A stretch of DNA of 64,000 nucleotides, taken from contig JAWKLZ010000002.1 of the NCBI GenBank assembly GCA_041392475.1, positions 186,001 through 250,000 of the forward strand, given 5' to 3'. Under the pieces are notes generated by a model, which had not been told where the DNA came from, searched no databases, and saw only the letters and a program-made list of their open reading frames with translations. This stretch comes from Chitinophagales bacterium. GTDB lineage: Bacteria > Bacteroidota > Bacteroidia > Chitinophagales > UBA2359. Below, piece by piece: positions 37,974-46,516 of this stretch. Made by a program: the position numbers and the translations under genes. Within the stretch, counting starts at the first letter, position 1; the number at the start of each line of letters is the position of its first letter.

Positions 37974-39456
37974 CTACTCCAAAACCACCACCTTCTCCCG
38001 CTTCAATGCCTGCCCGTCTTGCAGCCATGTAGCAATGTAAATCCCTGCTGCTAAGTCTGCAATATCAACCTGAGTTCCATCTTCAACCCACTCTTTCAAA
38101 ACGACTCGACCTTCGATGTTGGTGAGTTGGAGTTGGAGGAGAAGCAAGAGTTGAAGGAATCTGGAATTTCAAAAAATCTTTAGCAGGATTCGGACTCAAC
38201 TGCAAACCTTCAACAACTTTTATTTCCTCAATATTGGATATAATCACCGTTGAATCACAACCCAACTCCCAACAAGTATTCCCCAAAGAATCCATTTTCA
38301 CTATCCAACCGTATGGAATCGCATTCTCTCCTAAACGGAAATCAGCATGACCTGTCATCAAATATCCTCCATCGCTTGTTTTTTTGAGATCTCGGGGATA
38401 GACATTGTCGGCAATGATATTGCTTGGGGTCAATTGTTTGCTCCAAAGTGTATCTCCCATGCTATTGAAACGCATCAAATAGGGGCTGAAATAGTTGTCT
38501 ATATTAGAGTCACATCGCATGGCTCCTGCTAAAAATTCATCATTTCCCATAGGCAGCAAAGGCGTTTGAATGGTATGCAAACAGCGAATAATTTGACTCC
38601 TTTCTCGAATAAACTCTCCATCTGCGTCTAAAATAGCTGTGTAGTGTTCTGTTTCCCAACCAATATTTGAGGTTGCAGATATGAAATAATTCCCGTCAGA
38701 TAATTGAACTGCCTGTGAACTGGCATCATTGTCATAGAGGGTTATTACTTTTTCCCATTCTTTTGAACCGTCATTGGAGATTTTTATTATGTAAATGTCG
38801 GAATCGGAATCTGTGATTGTAAGTCCTGATAAGATATAGCCGCCATCCAAAGTTTGATTGGCAAATAACCCATAGGAAACTGTACCCATTGGGTAGGTTT
38901 GAGTGTCACCATTCTTGATTACCTATACTATCAACTTTAATTGCCAACATAGAGCCTGTATCTATATATCCTTCTCGTCCAATAATTAAGTACCCGTTAT
39001 CGTTTGTATGAATTAGCCTGTGTGGTCGTGTGATATGGTCAGGATTTGGATACTGCTTCTTCCACAAAACATTCCCTTCCTCTGTACATTTTAACAAAAC
39101 TATATAGGGGAAATTATTTATACCATTAGCCTCTACGTATGATACCAAAAAATGATTAGGATTTTTTTATCTCGAATCATGGTATTAACTGGTGGGAAAA
39201 AAGCTACCTCACCCAATCTTTTCTTCCATTGAATATTTCCGAATTCATCTAGTTTTAACAAATTTAGATAAATTGCGCCTCCTTGTAGCATTTGTTCATA
39301 ATTCAACACAAGAAAACCATCAGTAACTTCAAAACTTGAAAGACAAAAATTAAAACTCTCTTGATTGATAACTGCTTTGTTGAAGTAATGTACTTCTTGG
39401 GCGAATGAAAAATTTGATAGAAATATTAGGCAGAAGATTATTGTAAAGAATTTCAT
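37974..39456 (-). pseudogene. Secreted T9SS repeat protein, copy B, frameshifted
   Basis: Frames in order: signal peptide and 'EVHYFNKAVINQESFNFCLS' (39133..39456), 'YIVLLKCTEEGNVLWKKQYP' (38906..39148), and a long intact stretch 38083..38889 from 'GTVSYGLFANQTLDGGYILS' through 'SDGGYLMTGHAD' to 'LQLSPNPAKDFLKFQIP', where the sorting domain shifts frame; the matching end REKVVVLE is readable down to 37974. It is the best preserved of the three copies: it lacks the indel shared by A and C. At least three indels remain, mostly at short homopolymers. Confidence 0.85.
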
Positions 39457-39488
39457 AGACTATGGGGTTTTTATCAATTAAACAAAAA

Positions 39489-39730
39489 GAAAATCTTAGA
39501 TGAAAAAAAATGTCTTTTCACCTAAGATTTTGTCATAAAAAAAGGAAACAATTATTTGGTGATTATCAACTTCTGAGTGTGCTTCACCGTATCATTTTCC
39601 TTGATAGTGACTAAATAAATACCCGCACTTAAATTGCGAACATCTAAATGAGTCGATACTTTTTTTCGTGCATGAGAAAAGTCCAGTAATAAAAGTTCCT
39701 TTCCTATCTACCAGTTCCTGTTCAAAAACT
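39489..39730 (-). repeat. Duplicated spacer, unit 2
   Basis: Near-identical to 37731-37973: hairpin at 39490-39531, sorting-domain tail relic from 39552 to about 39665 (again 'IYLVTIKENDTVKHTQKLII'-like), and a D repeat at 39691-39727. It shows that spacer and gene were duplicated together as one unit of about 1.75 kb. Confidence 0.85.
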
Positions 39731-40681
39731 CTACTCCAAAACTACCACCTTCTCCCGCTTCAATGCCTGCCCATTTTGCAGCCATGTAGCGATGTAAATC
39801 CCTGCTGCTAAGTCTGCAATATCAACCTGAGTTCCATCTTCAACCCACTCTTTCAAAACGACTCGCCCTTCGATGTTGGTGAGTTGGAGTTGAAGAGGTT
39901 TGGAGGTGCAGTGAGCGGGGATTTGGATTTGAAGGTGGGATTTGGTGGGGTTGGGACTCAACTGCAAACCTTCAACAACTTTTATTTCCTCAATATTGGA
40001 TATAATCACCGTTGAATCACAACCCAACTCCCAACAAGTATTCCCCAAAGAGTCCATTTTGACAATCCAACCGTAGGGAATTGCACCAGAGCCTATGGTG
40101 TGGTCTGCATGCCCTGTCATCAAATATCCTCCATCACTTGTTTTTTTGAGGTCTCGTGGATAGACATTGTCGGCAATGATATTGCTTGGGGTCAATTGTT
40201 TGCTCCAAAGTGTATCTCCCATGCTATTGAAACGCATCAAATAGGGGCTAAAATAGTTGTCTATATTAGAGTCACATCGCATGGCTATGCTAAAAATTCA
40301 TCATTTCCCAAAGGCAATAAAGGAGTTTGAATAGTATGCAAACAAGGAATGATTTGGTTTCTTTCCCGAATAAACTCCCCATTTTCATCCAAGATAGCTG
40401 TGTAGTCTTTCTGTTTCCCAACCAATATTTGAGGTTGCAGATATGAAATAATTCCCGCCAGATAATTGAACTGCTTGTGAACTGGCATCATTATCGTAGA
40501 GGGTTATTACTTTTTCCCATTCTTTTGAACCGTCATTGGAGATTTTTATTATGTAAATGTCGGAATCGGAATCTGTGATTGTAAGTCCTGATAAGATATA
40601 GCCGCCATCCAAAGTTTGATTGGCAAATAACCCATAGGAAACTGTACCCATTGGGTAGGTTTGGACATTCTTGATTACCTA
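39731..40681 (-). pseudogene. Secreted T9SS repeat protein, copy C, 5' half removed at the insertion sequence
   Basis: Readable pieces are the C-terminal 183 codons (39731..40282, ending with a complete sorting domain, KREKVVVLE), 'YTAILDENGEFIRERNQ' (40285..40491) and 'GLFANQTLDGGYILSGLTIT' (40385..40651). It follows copy A closely, including the indel at 40403-40412. Homology to copy B stops at 40681 after TTGATTACCTA, exactly where the insertion sequence starts, so the signal peptide and first third are gone. Confidence 0.85.
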
Positions 40682-42563
40682 GTGCTTGAACGATAAGGCA
40701 CAAATATTTGATATTGATTAAAATAAAGAGCTTTTTTTGCTTGAATTTTATAGTAGAAATTATTATCTTAGCAATTGCAATATTTGTATAATGTTAATTA
40801 CGAATCAAATGATGATTTGTCTGTCTATGAGATTCGTGTAAAAAAGTATTACTATCTGATGCGTAAAGAATTTGAAGCACAATTACAATTGGATTCGATT
40901 CCTATTGGAGAGGTAGAAATAGATATGCGAAGCCGTCATGAGCTACCTCAACTATTAGCAGGATTACAGCATATTTTCACGAATGAAGCACTTCGAACAG
41001 CCGTTCTGAAAGTTTTATCTGAGGCTATTTTGTCAGAAAAAAAAGCGACGGGTCGTTTGGGAATGAGTTTATGGGAATTATTTGTTTTGGGTTGTTGCCG
41101 TCTAAATTTAAATATAGATTATGATAATCTACATGATTTATCGAATAATCACCATTCACTTCGAGGGATATTAGGTGTAGCAACGAGAGGTTATCTACCG
41201 AATGTAAAACATTATTGTTTGCAAACAATTAAAGATAATGTTGGTTTACTTACTGAAGATAACCTTAATGAAATCAATAAAATAATAGTTAATGAAGGTC
41301 ATCAATTAAAAAAAAAGGAAGGTAAAATTTTAGAGTTGAATCTCAAAGCAGATTCGTTTGTAGTAGAACGTCATATTCATTTTCCAACCGATATCCGTTT
41401 ATTGTGGGATTGTGTACATAAATGTATTGGTTTTATAAAGCTGTTAAAAAGCGTAGTAGACATATCAGGATTACGTAATTATAAATCAATACGTAAAAAA
41501 ATAAAAAGATTATATACGCTTACAGCAAGAATACATAAACGAAAAGGTAATAATTATATAAAACGCCTTCAAGATTCGACAGAGGAGTATTTGGCAGCAA
41601 CCTATCCTTTATTAAAGAAAGTGAATGATTTAGTAGAAGCTTTGAGTGAAATAATTGATTCAAAACCTCACTTAGCAACAAAGTTAGAAAGCTTGAAATA
41701 TTATCGAGATATGTTAAAAAAACATATCGATTTGGTGGATAGACGTATTCTACAAGGCGAACAAATTCCTCATTCGGAAAAGGTATTTTCCATTTTTGAA
41801 CCTGAAACGGAGTGGTTGAAGAAGGGCAAGGCGCACCCAAATGTAGAATTGGGGCATAATGTGTTGATTGTAACTGACCAATTTCACTTTATTGTTTATC
41901 ACAAAGTAGCTGTAAAAGAACAAGATAAGGATTTAGTGATTCCATTAGGGAAGGAATTACAGGAACGCTTCAAAGAAAAGTGCAAATTGTATAGTATTAG
42001 TTTTGATAAAGGTTTCTGGCTGAAATCAAATAAGGAAGCGATGGAAAAAATATTCGATATAGTTGTGATGCCTAAAAAAGGAAAACCAACTATTGCTGAG
42101 AAAGAGGCGTACCATAGGCAGATAACTACAAAACTTATAAGCGTAAACATAGTGCAGTAGAATCAAATATTAATGAATTGGAACAGGGTGGTTTGGATAA
42201 AGTAGCGGATAAGGGCTTGGATGGCTTCAAGAAATATGTGGCATGGGGAGTATTGGCTTACAATTTAAAGCGATTGGGCAGATTGTGCATGGAGCAGCAA
42301 AAAGCGAAAGCCAAGAAACTGCAAAAAGCGAAAAAACGAAAGCTCAAAAAAGCCTCTTGAGTTTCAAAATAGGCTTTTCTTTATAAATTGTTGATAAATA
42401 AGATTTTAACGTATTTCATAGGGGATTGTCTGCTCCGAAATGAGCGCAATGCAATGTATATCAGTAATTTAGAAAGAAATTGCCTCAAAACTCAAAAAAA
42501 CATTCTCATAGATGTTTTTTTTTAATCTGTTTTTAATAAAAAAGCCTGTTTTCGTTCAGGCAC
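40682..42563 (+). mobile_element. ISNCY-like insertion sequence, about 1.88 kb
   Basis: The left end was fixed by the breakpoint in copy C and starts GTGCTTGAACGATAAGGC. The right end, read inward on the opposite strand from 42563, is GTGCCTGAACGAAAACAGGC, an 11-of-12 match over the first twelve bases, so these are probable terminal inverted repeats. Both ends also fold into small hairpins. One transposase frame-pair lies inside. No target-site duplication was found, and the two flanks belong to unrelated genes, so the element sits at a rearrangement or deletion junction. Confidence 0.8.
40859..42360 (+). pseudogene. ISNCY-family DDE transposase, frameshifted near its 3' end
   Basis: The start is at the ATG at 40859 (MRKEFEAQLQLDSIPIGEVE). 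Family signs: 'DYDNLHDLSNNHHSLRGILG', 'TIKDNVGLLTEDNL', first acidic residue in 'LKADSFVVE', 'FPTDIRLLWDCVHKCIG' and second in 'ISFDKGFW'. The main frame stops at 42160; a -1 shift around 42118-42135 brings in 'YKRKHSAVESNINELEQGGL', which holds the catalytic Glu, and continues to 42360. Joined, the protein has about 500 residues. As read, the element is inactive unless it uses frameshifting or the base is a sequence error. Confidence 0.82.
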
Positions 42564-43008
42564 TAAATACAAGTTGAAGTCCATGCTCTTGCTCCCATTC
42601 GCATTCACATGTTATGTTCAGATAAATATCTTCATCTCTTCTATTTCTTCTTGTTATGTAAATGCCTTGTGGGTAAACATATTTCCATATCTCGTTTTTA
42701 TTTTTCATCTCCCACAATGGCTTGTCCATTTCATCATATCCAATAGTATTTAAAAATTCCATACAGTTTTTATGCACTAATTCTGAAAGTTCTAACCTTT
42801 CTTCCTGTTTCTTAGAAAGGAAATTTTCCAATGCATTATCTGCCTCAACCATAAATTCTTTATCATCCTCTGGAACAAAATCCATAAATGTTATTTTCAA
42901 TTCTTTATTTTCGAGAAAAGGAATTTGCATTGGCTTACTTTCCCACCAATCATCAAATTCTTCATTTTGAATTAATCTACCAATTACCTTAGATTCAATT
43001 TCTTTCAT
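42556..43008 (-). pseudogene. Conserved hypothetical protein truncated by the insertion sequence
   Basis: 150 residues, soluble, starting MKEIESKVIGRLIQNEEFDD. The late segment 'GIYITRRNRRDEDIYLNITC' and 'ECEWEQEHGLQLVF' matches a family I know from polymorphic-toxin/immunity-type neighbourhoods, in which the protein carries on with a conserved 'G..L..VS..DGH.T' tail. Here it breaks off after QLVF and the last codons (S, A, stop) are read from the inverted repeat of the insertion sequence (42556-42563). So the C-terminal 15-25 residues are lost. Function unknown. Confidence 0.72.
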
Positions 43009-43031
43009 TTTTTTATTTATTGCTGACCGCT

Positions 43032-43244
43032 AACGTCAGTCTGTGAAATAACTCACTTTCTACCCTCCAAAAATAAACCTTTTCCCAACACCATGCACCA
43101 CAAGACACAATTGTAACAATCGTAGCGAATATGTGCGTTTGTGCATATCCATCCAAATTCTGTCTTTACCTTTTGCTTATCTTTCATGAGTGCTGTATTC
43201 TTCAAAGGCTTTGGTGAGTTGAGATTGAAGGTTTTGGTATGCAT
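43032..43244 (-). mobile_element. Transposase 3'-end relic 1 with repeat X
   Basis: On the minus strand, 'NTALMKDKQKVKTEFGWICT' is a worn copy of the DDE transposase tail better preserved at 44212-44415. Behind it, 43032-43139 is nearly the same as 44072-44182 (AACGTCAGTCTGTGAAATAA and CCTCCAAAAATAAACCTTTT in both). It directly precedes the start of the truncated gene at 43008. Confidence 0.65.
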
Positions 43245-43312
43245 GCTTGGAGTCGGTCAAGAATGGGAGATTGGCTTATTGTCTAAAGTTCAATACCTAT
43301 GGGAGTACCTAA

Positions 43313-44062
43313 TCAATTGGCAATAGTATTTTCTTTTTCCCATTTTTTTATAATTGTAAACCAGATAACTATAGATACTCCTAAGGTTATCAATTTCTCG
43401 TTTCCGTCAATTCCATTTTTGATTAAGGCATTAAACATCATAATTTGGATAATCATGTGGAAACAGGCACATGCAATAATAGATTTTGTAGATTCAGCTA
43501 CTTGTCCAATTCCCCAACTTCCAAGAATCATCATCGATAGAAAAAAAAGATTATCTCCAACACTTACTTTAGTCAAAAAGGTCAAATGCCACAAGTACCA
43601 TATCCCTCCAATTATTATATATTTTTGCCAAGGCTTTAATGTTTTCAATTCTTCTTGTAAATATCCTCTCCATCCATATTCCTCCATTATACAATAGAGT
43701 AAAGTTCCAATTGCAGCTATGAGTCCATAAATATGATAGTTCATTTCAAAGTCATTTTTTACTCCAATTAATGTTAGAATAATGATTGGAATAGTCGCCA
43801 TTATGAGACTTTTTGACCTTGAAGTTCCTAATAAGGATATTTCAGTTTTCCTTTGTTTTTTTAAAAAAGGAATAATTATTAAAGCACCAATTATAACTCC
43901 AATGCCTTCAGCGAGAACAGTAGTTAATATAAAAATCCAAGGGGGTAATTTTTCCAATTCCGATTTAAGTTCGAAGATGTCAAATCTAAAGATATTGGAT
44001 ATTGCAGCTGCTATAATAAAAAATACTATTATCCTTTTCCAATTAATTTTTTCGTTTTCCAT
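43313..44062 (-). CDS. CPBP-family intramembrane metalloprotease
   Basis: 249 residues with about seven membrane segments. The CPBP (CAAX/Abi) glutamate motif EEYGWRG is at residues 127-133, the first histidine in WYLWHL (His159), and a further His in CACFHM near 205, all on or near membrane helices. Members process prenylated proteins, bacteriocins or regulators; some give self-immunity or abortive infection. The start ATG at 44062 comes directly after repeat X, and the gene is bracketed by two transposase relics in the same orientation, so it probably arrived as accessory DNA. Confidence 0.85.
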   Translation of the reverse strand: MENEKINWKRIIVFFIIAAAISNIFRFDIFELKSELEKLPPWIFILTTVLAEGIGVIIGALIIIPFLKKQRKTEISLLGTSRSKSLIMATIPIIILTLIGVKNDFEMNYHIYGLIAAIGTLLYCIMEEYGWRGYLQEELKTLKPWQKYIIIGGIWYLWHLTFLTKVSVGDNLFFLSMMILGSWGIGQVAESTKSIIACACFHMIIQIMMFNALIKNGIDGNEKLITLGVSIVIWFTIIKKWEKENTIAN

Positions 44063-44071
44063 ATTATTGCC

Positions 44072-44415
44072 AACGTCAGTTCGTGAAATAACTCACTTTT
44101 AACCCTCCAAAAATAAACCTTTTCCCAACGCCATGCACTACAAGGCATCACACAATTGTAAAATTTGTAGCGAATAGGTGCGATTGTGGACGCTCTCAGC
44201 ACCAAAATCAGTCAAAAAACAGAAAAACGGCATTTTAGCCGCTTGATTAGCTCTTTTACGTCCAAAATAAACATTGCTCTCCTCAGATTGTAGGCGGAGC
44301 ATATCCCTCCAAATTCTCCCTTCACCTTTTGCTTGCCTTTCATCAAAGTGTAGGCGTAAGACCAAGCTCGTTTTATCGTTCCGAATGGGTGTTCGACAAT
44401 CGCTTGACAGCGGCG
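44072..44415 (-). mobile_element. Transposase 3'-end relic 2 with repeat X
   Basis: 44212..44415 on the minus strand reads as about 67 codons of the C-terminus of an IS1182/IS5-like DDE transposase: 'QAIVEHPFGTIKRAWSYAYT' (with the catalytic Glu), 'LMKGKQKVKGEFGGICSAYN', 'LRRAMFILDVKELIKRLK', stop. The rest of the gene is missing. Downstream 44072-44182 is repeat X, the probable 3' end of the element. Confidence 0.8.
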
Positions 44416-44472
44416 TTAGAGTTCCTTGTTCGATTCGGTGCGTTTGATTTCTCTGCTATTTCTAATCCTGAA

Positions 44473-44553
44473 GAGCCGTATGAATCGAGAGGTTCACGTA
44501 CGGTTCTGTGAGAGGGTAGGGAATTGTTTGGTCAGTTCCCCGCTCTACTCGCC
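44473..44553 (+). ncRNA. Group II intron 3' end (domains V and VI), intron otherwise lost
   Basis: 44473-44506 is a 34-nt domain V: GAGCCGTA pairs with TACGGTTC, the catalytic AGC triad is at positions 2-4, the inner stem TGAATC/GGTTCA is capped by a GAGA tetraloop, and the CG bulge follows. A short domain VI hairpin (GGGAA/TTCCC) and the end CTACTCGCC come after. No intron-encoded reverse transcriptase or domain I is visible; the DNA to the left is transposase relic. Confidence 0.88.
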
Positions 44554-44662
44554 TTTTATTTTAAAATTCTTCTAAAAATTCAAGATGTTCAATTTCATAG
44601 GAATAGTCGCTGTCTTTCCTATTCAAAAATAAATCATTTTACTCTTTAAATCTCTAATTGAG

Positions 44663-44762
44663 CTTTACGCTTCAACCAAGCAGCCTCCCGCATAATCCTC
44701 TCCACAACAACCCGAACCTCCCAATTCTCCACCTTCTCTAAATCCGTACCCTTCACTCCAAA
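44663..44762 (-). pseudogene. Relic of a pfaD 3' end, copy 2
   Basis: On the minus strand this resembles the last 35 codons of the big synthase at 46510: it ends 'REAAWLKRKAQLEI' and a stop, where the intact gene has 'REAAWLNRMGALGL'. It has its own stop codon and its own substitutions, so it derives from a separate PfaD-type gene, not from a recent copy. Nothing upstream of it in frame survives. Confidence 0.75.
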
Positions 44763-44795
44763 ACTTTAAATTGAAGTTTCAGAGGAATTTTTAAA

Positions 44796-44880
44796 TCAAC
44801 GGTCATCATAATGCCCTCTAAAAGAAGTGACATCTACTTCCTTCAATTCTTCATAGACCACATAAATCATTCGGTCTTTT
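44796..44880 (-). pseudogene. C-terminal stub of a RelE/YoeB-type toxin
   Basis: Directly after the antitoxin stop, the minus strand reads 'NQKDRMIYVVYEELKEVDVT', then 'SFRGHYDDR' and a stop. This is the end of a RelE/Txe-like mRNA interferase (…ARGHYDD type). The first 55-60 residues are deleted, so the toxin is dead. Confidence 0.7.
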
Positions 44881-44883
44881 TGA

Positions 44884-45123
44884 TTAAATCGACATGGGAC
44901 GATTCCCTTTTTTACGTGCTTCAATAGATTGAAGGAGAGAAGTTAGTGAACGTTTGTCTTGAAGTAGGCTTAGGGTTTCGACCATACTGTTCCAATTTTC
45001 CTGTTCCACCAATACGACCGAACCCTCATCAGTCACAATCACCGTTTCTTCCTCTGTTTGAATAGTAGAAGCAATGATTTGGGGTAGATTGTGAACCGCA
45101 TTTTTTAAGGTTGTTGCTTTCAT
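44884..45123 (-). CDS. Phd/YefM-type antitoxin, orphaned
   Basis: 79 residues: 'MKATTLKNAVHNLPQIIAST' and 'ETVIVTDEGSVVLVEQENWN', the N-terminal DNA-binding fold of the Phd/YefM antitoxin family, then a helical C-terminus that would wrap the toxin. These proteins neutralise a cognate RelE- or Doc-type toxin and repress their own promoter. The cognate toxin gene is only a stub (44796..44880). The gene lies between two relics of pfaD 3' ends. Confidence 0.88.
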   Translation of the reverse strand: MKATTLKNAVHNLPQIIASTIQTEEETVIVTDEGSVVLVEQENWNSMVETLSLLQDKRSLTSLLQSIEARKKGNRPMSI

Positions 45124-45189
45124 TATTTTGCTTTTTGATTGATTTACAACAAGTAAATACCAGTATAAGTTTCTTTTTGCAAACTAAAG

Positions 45190-45326
45190 TCCCAAAGCCT
45201 CTTTACGCCTCAACCAAGCAGCCTCCCTCATAATCCTCTCCGCAACAACCGCCACCTTACGATTCTCCACCACTTCCAAATCCGTACCCTTCACCCAATC
45301 ATTAAACGCACCCATCGAAGGACTGC
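45190..45326 (-). pseudogene. Relic of a pfaD 3' end, copy 1
   Basis: About 137 bp closely matching 46530-46665, the 3' end of the large synthase gene, including 'RKVAVVAERIMREAAWL' and ending 'RRKEALGL' with a stop. It is closer to the relic at 44663 in places (CAACCAAGCAGCCTCC) than to the intact gene. Right after the matching part (45336 on) comes an inverted D repeat. Confidence 0.82.
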
Positions 45327-45335
45327 ACATACTTT

Positions 45336-45452
45336 ATTGAACAAGAACTCTTAGATGAAAAAGAACTTTGCTCGTATGGGATAGAAACGAGTATTCAGTT
45401 AGTACGCCAAGTATGAAAGTTCCTTTTCCTATCTAGCAGTTCCTGTTCAAAA
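45336..45452. repeat. Inverted pair of D repeats
   Basis: 45336-45371 carries the D repeat in the TTGAACAAGAACTC...orientation and 45416-45452 carries it reversed (AAAGTTCCTTTTCC... CTGTTCAAAA). The pair could form a stem with a 44-bp loop. It lies just after the GxxExxY gene stop. Confidence 0.8.
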
Positions 45453-45459
45453 CCCCACA

Positions 45460-46242
45460 TCAAGGTCTTTTCAAATAACTGCACTCCAATCGAATACCAC
45501 TAAAATTAAAAACCAAACCATCTTGACAGCCTATGTATTTGAGATAGCGAGTAAATCTTGATTTCAGTAAAGGTGTGATTTTTTGAACAGCAATAATTGC
45601 GACTAAAGTTCGTCTGTCTATCTTGAAGAAATTCACCCATTTCTCACCCAAATACTCATTGCAATAAACAGCACTGATTTTATCCTTTGTCTCAAAAAAC
45701 AAATCCCTGCTTATCAATTCTTGAAAAAAAGCCCTCCGATATATTTCCTCATAAAATCCAGGTCCTAAAACCTGCGAAACTTCAGCCGCTGCCTCAAAAA
45801 TCTCTTTCAATTTTTCCTTTTCAGCAATAGTCACTTTCTCAAAATCAAACACATTCTGCAAAGCTTCCTCTTGTTGGCATTTGTTAGGAATAATTTGCCT
45901 TTGCAGTTTCTGTCCTGCAAAATCAACCAAAATTCCAATAGGTTTCTGAAAACCTTTGAGATAAGAAATAATTTGTGCTTTGTGAAGATTTGTCAATGTT
46001 CCAACCGCTTTCAACTCTACAATCACTTTATCTTCCACCACCAAATCAGGTCTATACTTAGCTATCTTTTTCTCCTTATAAAACACATCATACTCCTCTT
46101 GAGCAGCTACTTGAATCCCTTTATTTCGCAACGCAATCACCAAAGCTTCTTCATACACATTCTCCCACCAAATATTTCCTAACTCATCATATACATGAAA
46201 AATGCAGTTTACAATGTCGTAGATTAAATCTTTGTGTATCAT
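45460..46242 (-). CDS. GxxExxY protein, two fused domains
   Basis: 260 residues. GxxExxY proteins are small PD-(D/E)xK-fold proteins of unknown role, common in Bacteroidota and planctomycetes. Here the family domain occurs twice. The first (about 1-125) has a degenerate form of the name motif, 'ELGNIWWENVYEEAL', with a clear nuclease-like core 'YRPDLVVEDKVIVELKAV'; the second (about 140-260) has the exact 'VLGPGFYEEIYRRAF' and 'RRTLVAIIAVQKI', but no catalytic core. The usual protein has one domain of about 125-140 residues, so this is a tandem fusion. The gene is bordered by D repeats in inverted orientation (45416-45452 and 46259-46295). Confidence 0.85.
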   Translation of the reverse strand: MIHKDLIYDIVNCIFHVYDELGNIWWENVYEEALVIALRNKGIQVAAQEEYDVFYKEKKIAKYRPDLVVEDKVIVELKAVGTLTNLHKAQIISYLKGFQKPIGILVDFAGQKLQRQIIPNKCQQEEALQNVFDFEKVTIAEKEKLKEIFEAAAEVSQVLGPGFYEEIYRRAFFQELISRDLFFETKDKISAVYCNEYLGEKWVNFFKIDRRTLVAIIAVQKITPLLKSRFTRYLKYIGCQDGLVFNFSGIRLECSYLKRP

Positions 46243-46258
46243 TATTTTACTTCCTTTC

Positions 46259-46516
46259 TTTTGAACAAGAACTGCTAGATAAAAAAGAACTTTTCTTCAC
46301 TATATTTTGGTCTTGTGTTTAGTAAAGTACAATTTAATTTCTACAAGTTCCTATTCAAAAATCCGAAAAACCAATAAACAACAAGTCCATAGTATCACAA
46401 GCAAGTTCCTTTCCATCTAAGAGTTCCTGTTCACACGACCCCAAAAGCCAACAAACCACAAGCCCCATAACCCCACAAGCAAGTTCTTTTCCCATCTAGC
46501 AGTTCATGTTCAAAAA
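46259..46516. repeat. Cluster of four D repeats between the GxxExxY gene and the synthase
   Basis: Copies at 46259-46295 (TTTTGAACAAGAACTG orientation), 46344-46360 (partial), 46402-46433 and 46480-46515 (the last three reversed). The final copy overlaps the end of the synthase gene and supplies its stop codon at 46510-46512. Nothing else was seen in this spacer. Confidence 0.85.

Noticed and set aside
42541..42563. Right end of the insertion sequence as merely the terminator of the 42556 gene
   Set aside because: It does fold as a hairpin with T's, but its match to the left end and the loss of the conserved protein tail at that very base favour an inverted repeat; both roles may be true.
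40670..42575. Target-site duplication of the insertion sequence
   Set aside because: The bases outside the two ends (…ATTACCTA and TAAATACA…) do not match at any useful length.
43032..44182. Repeat X as integron attC sites in a cassette array
   Set aside because: No matching RYYYAAC/GTTRRRY core pairs and no integrase; a transposase tail beside each copy explains them better.
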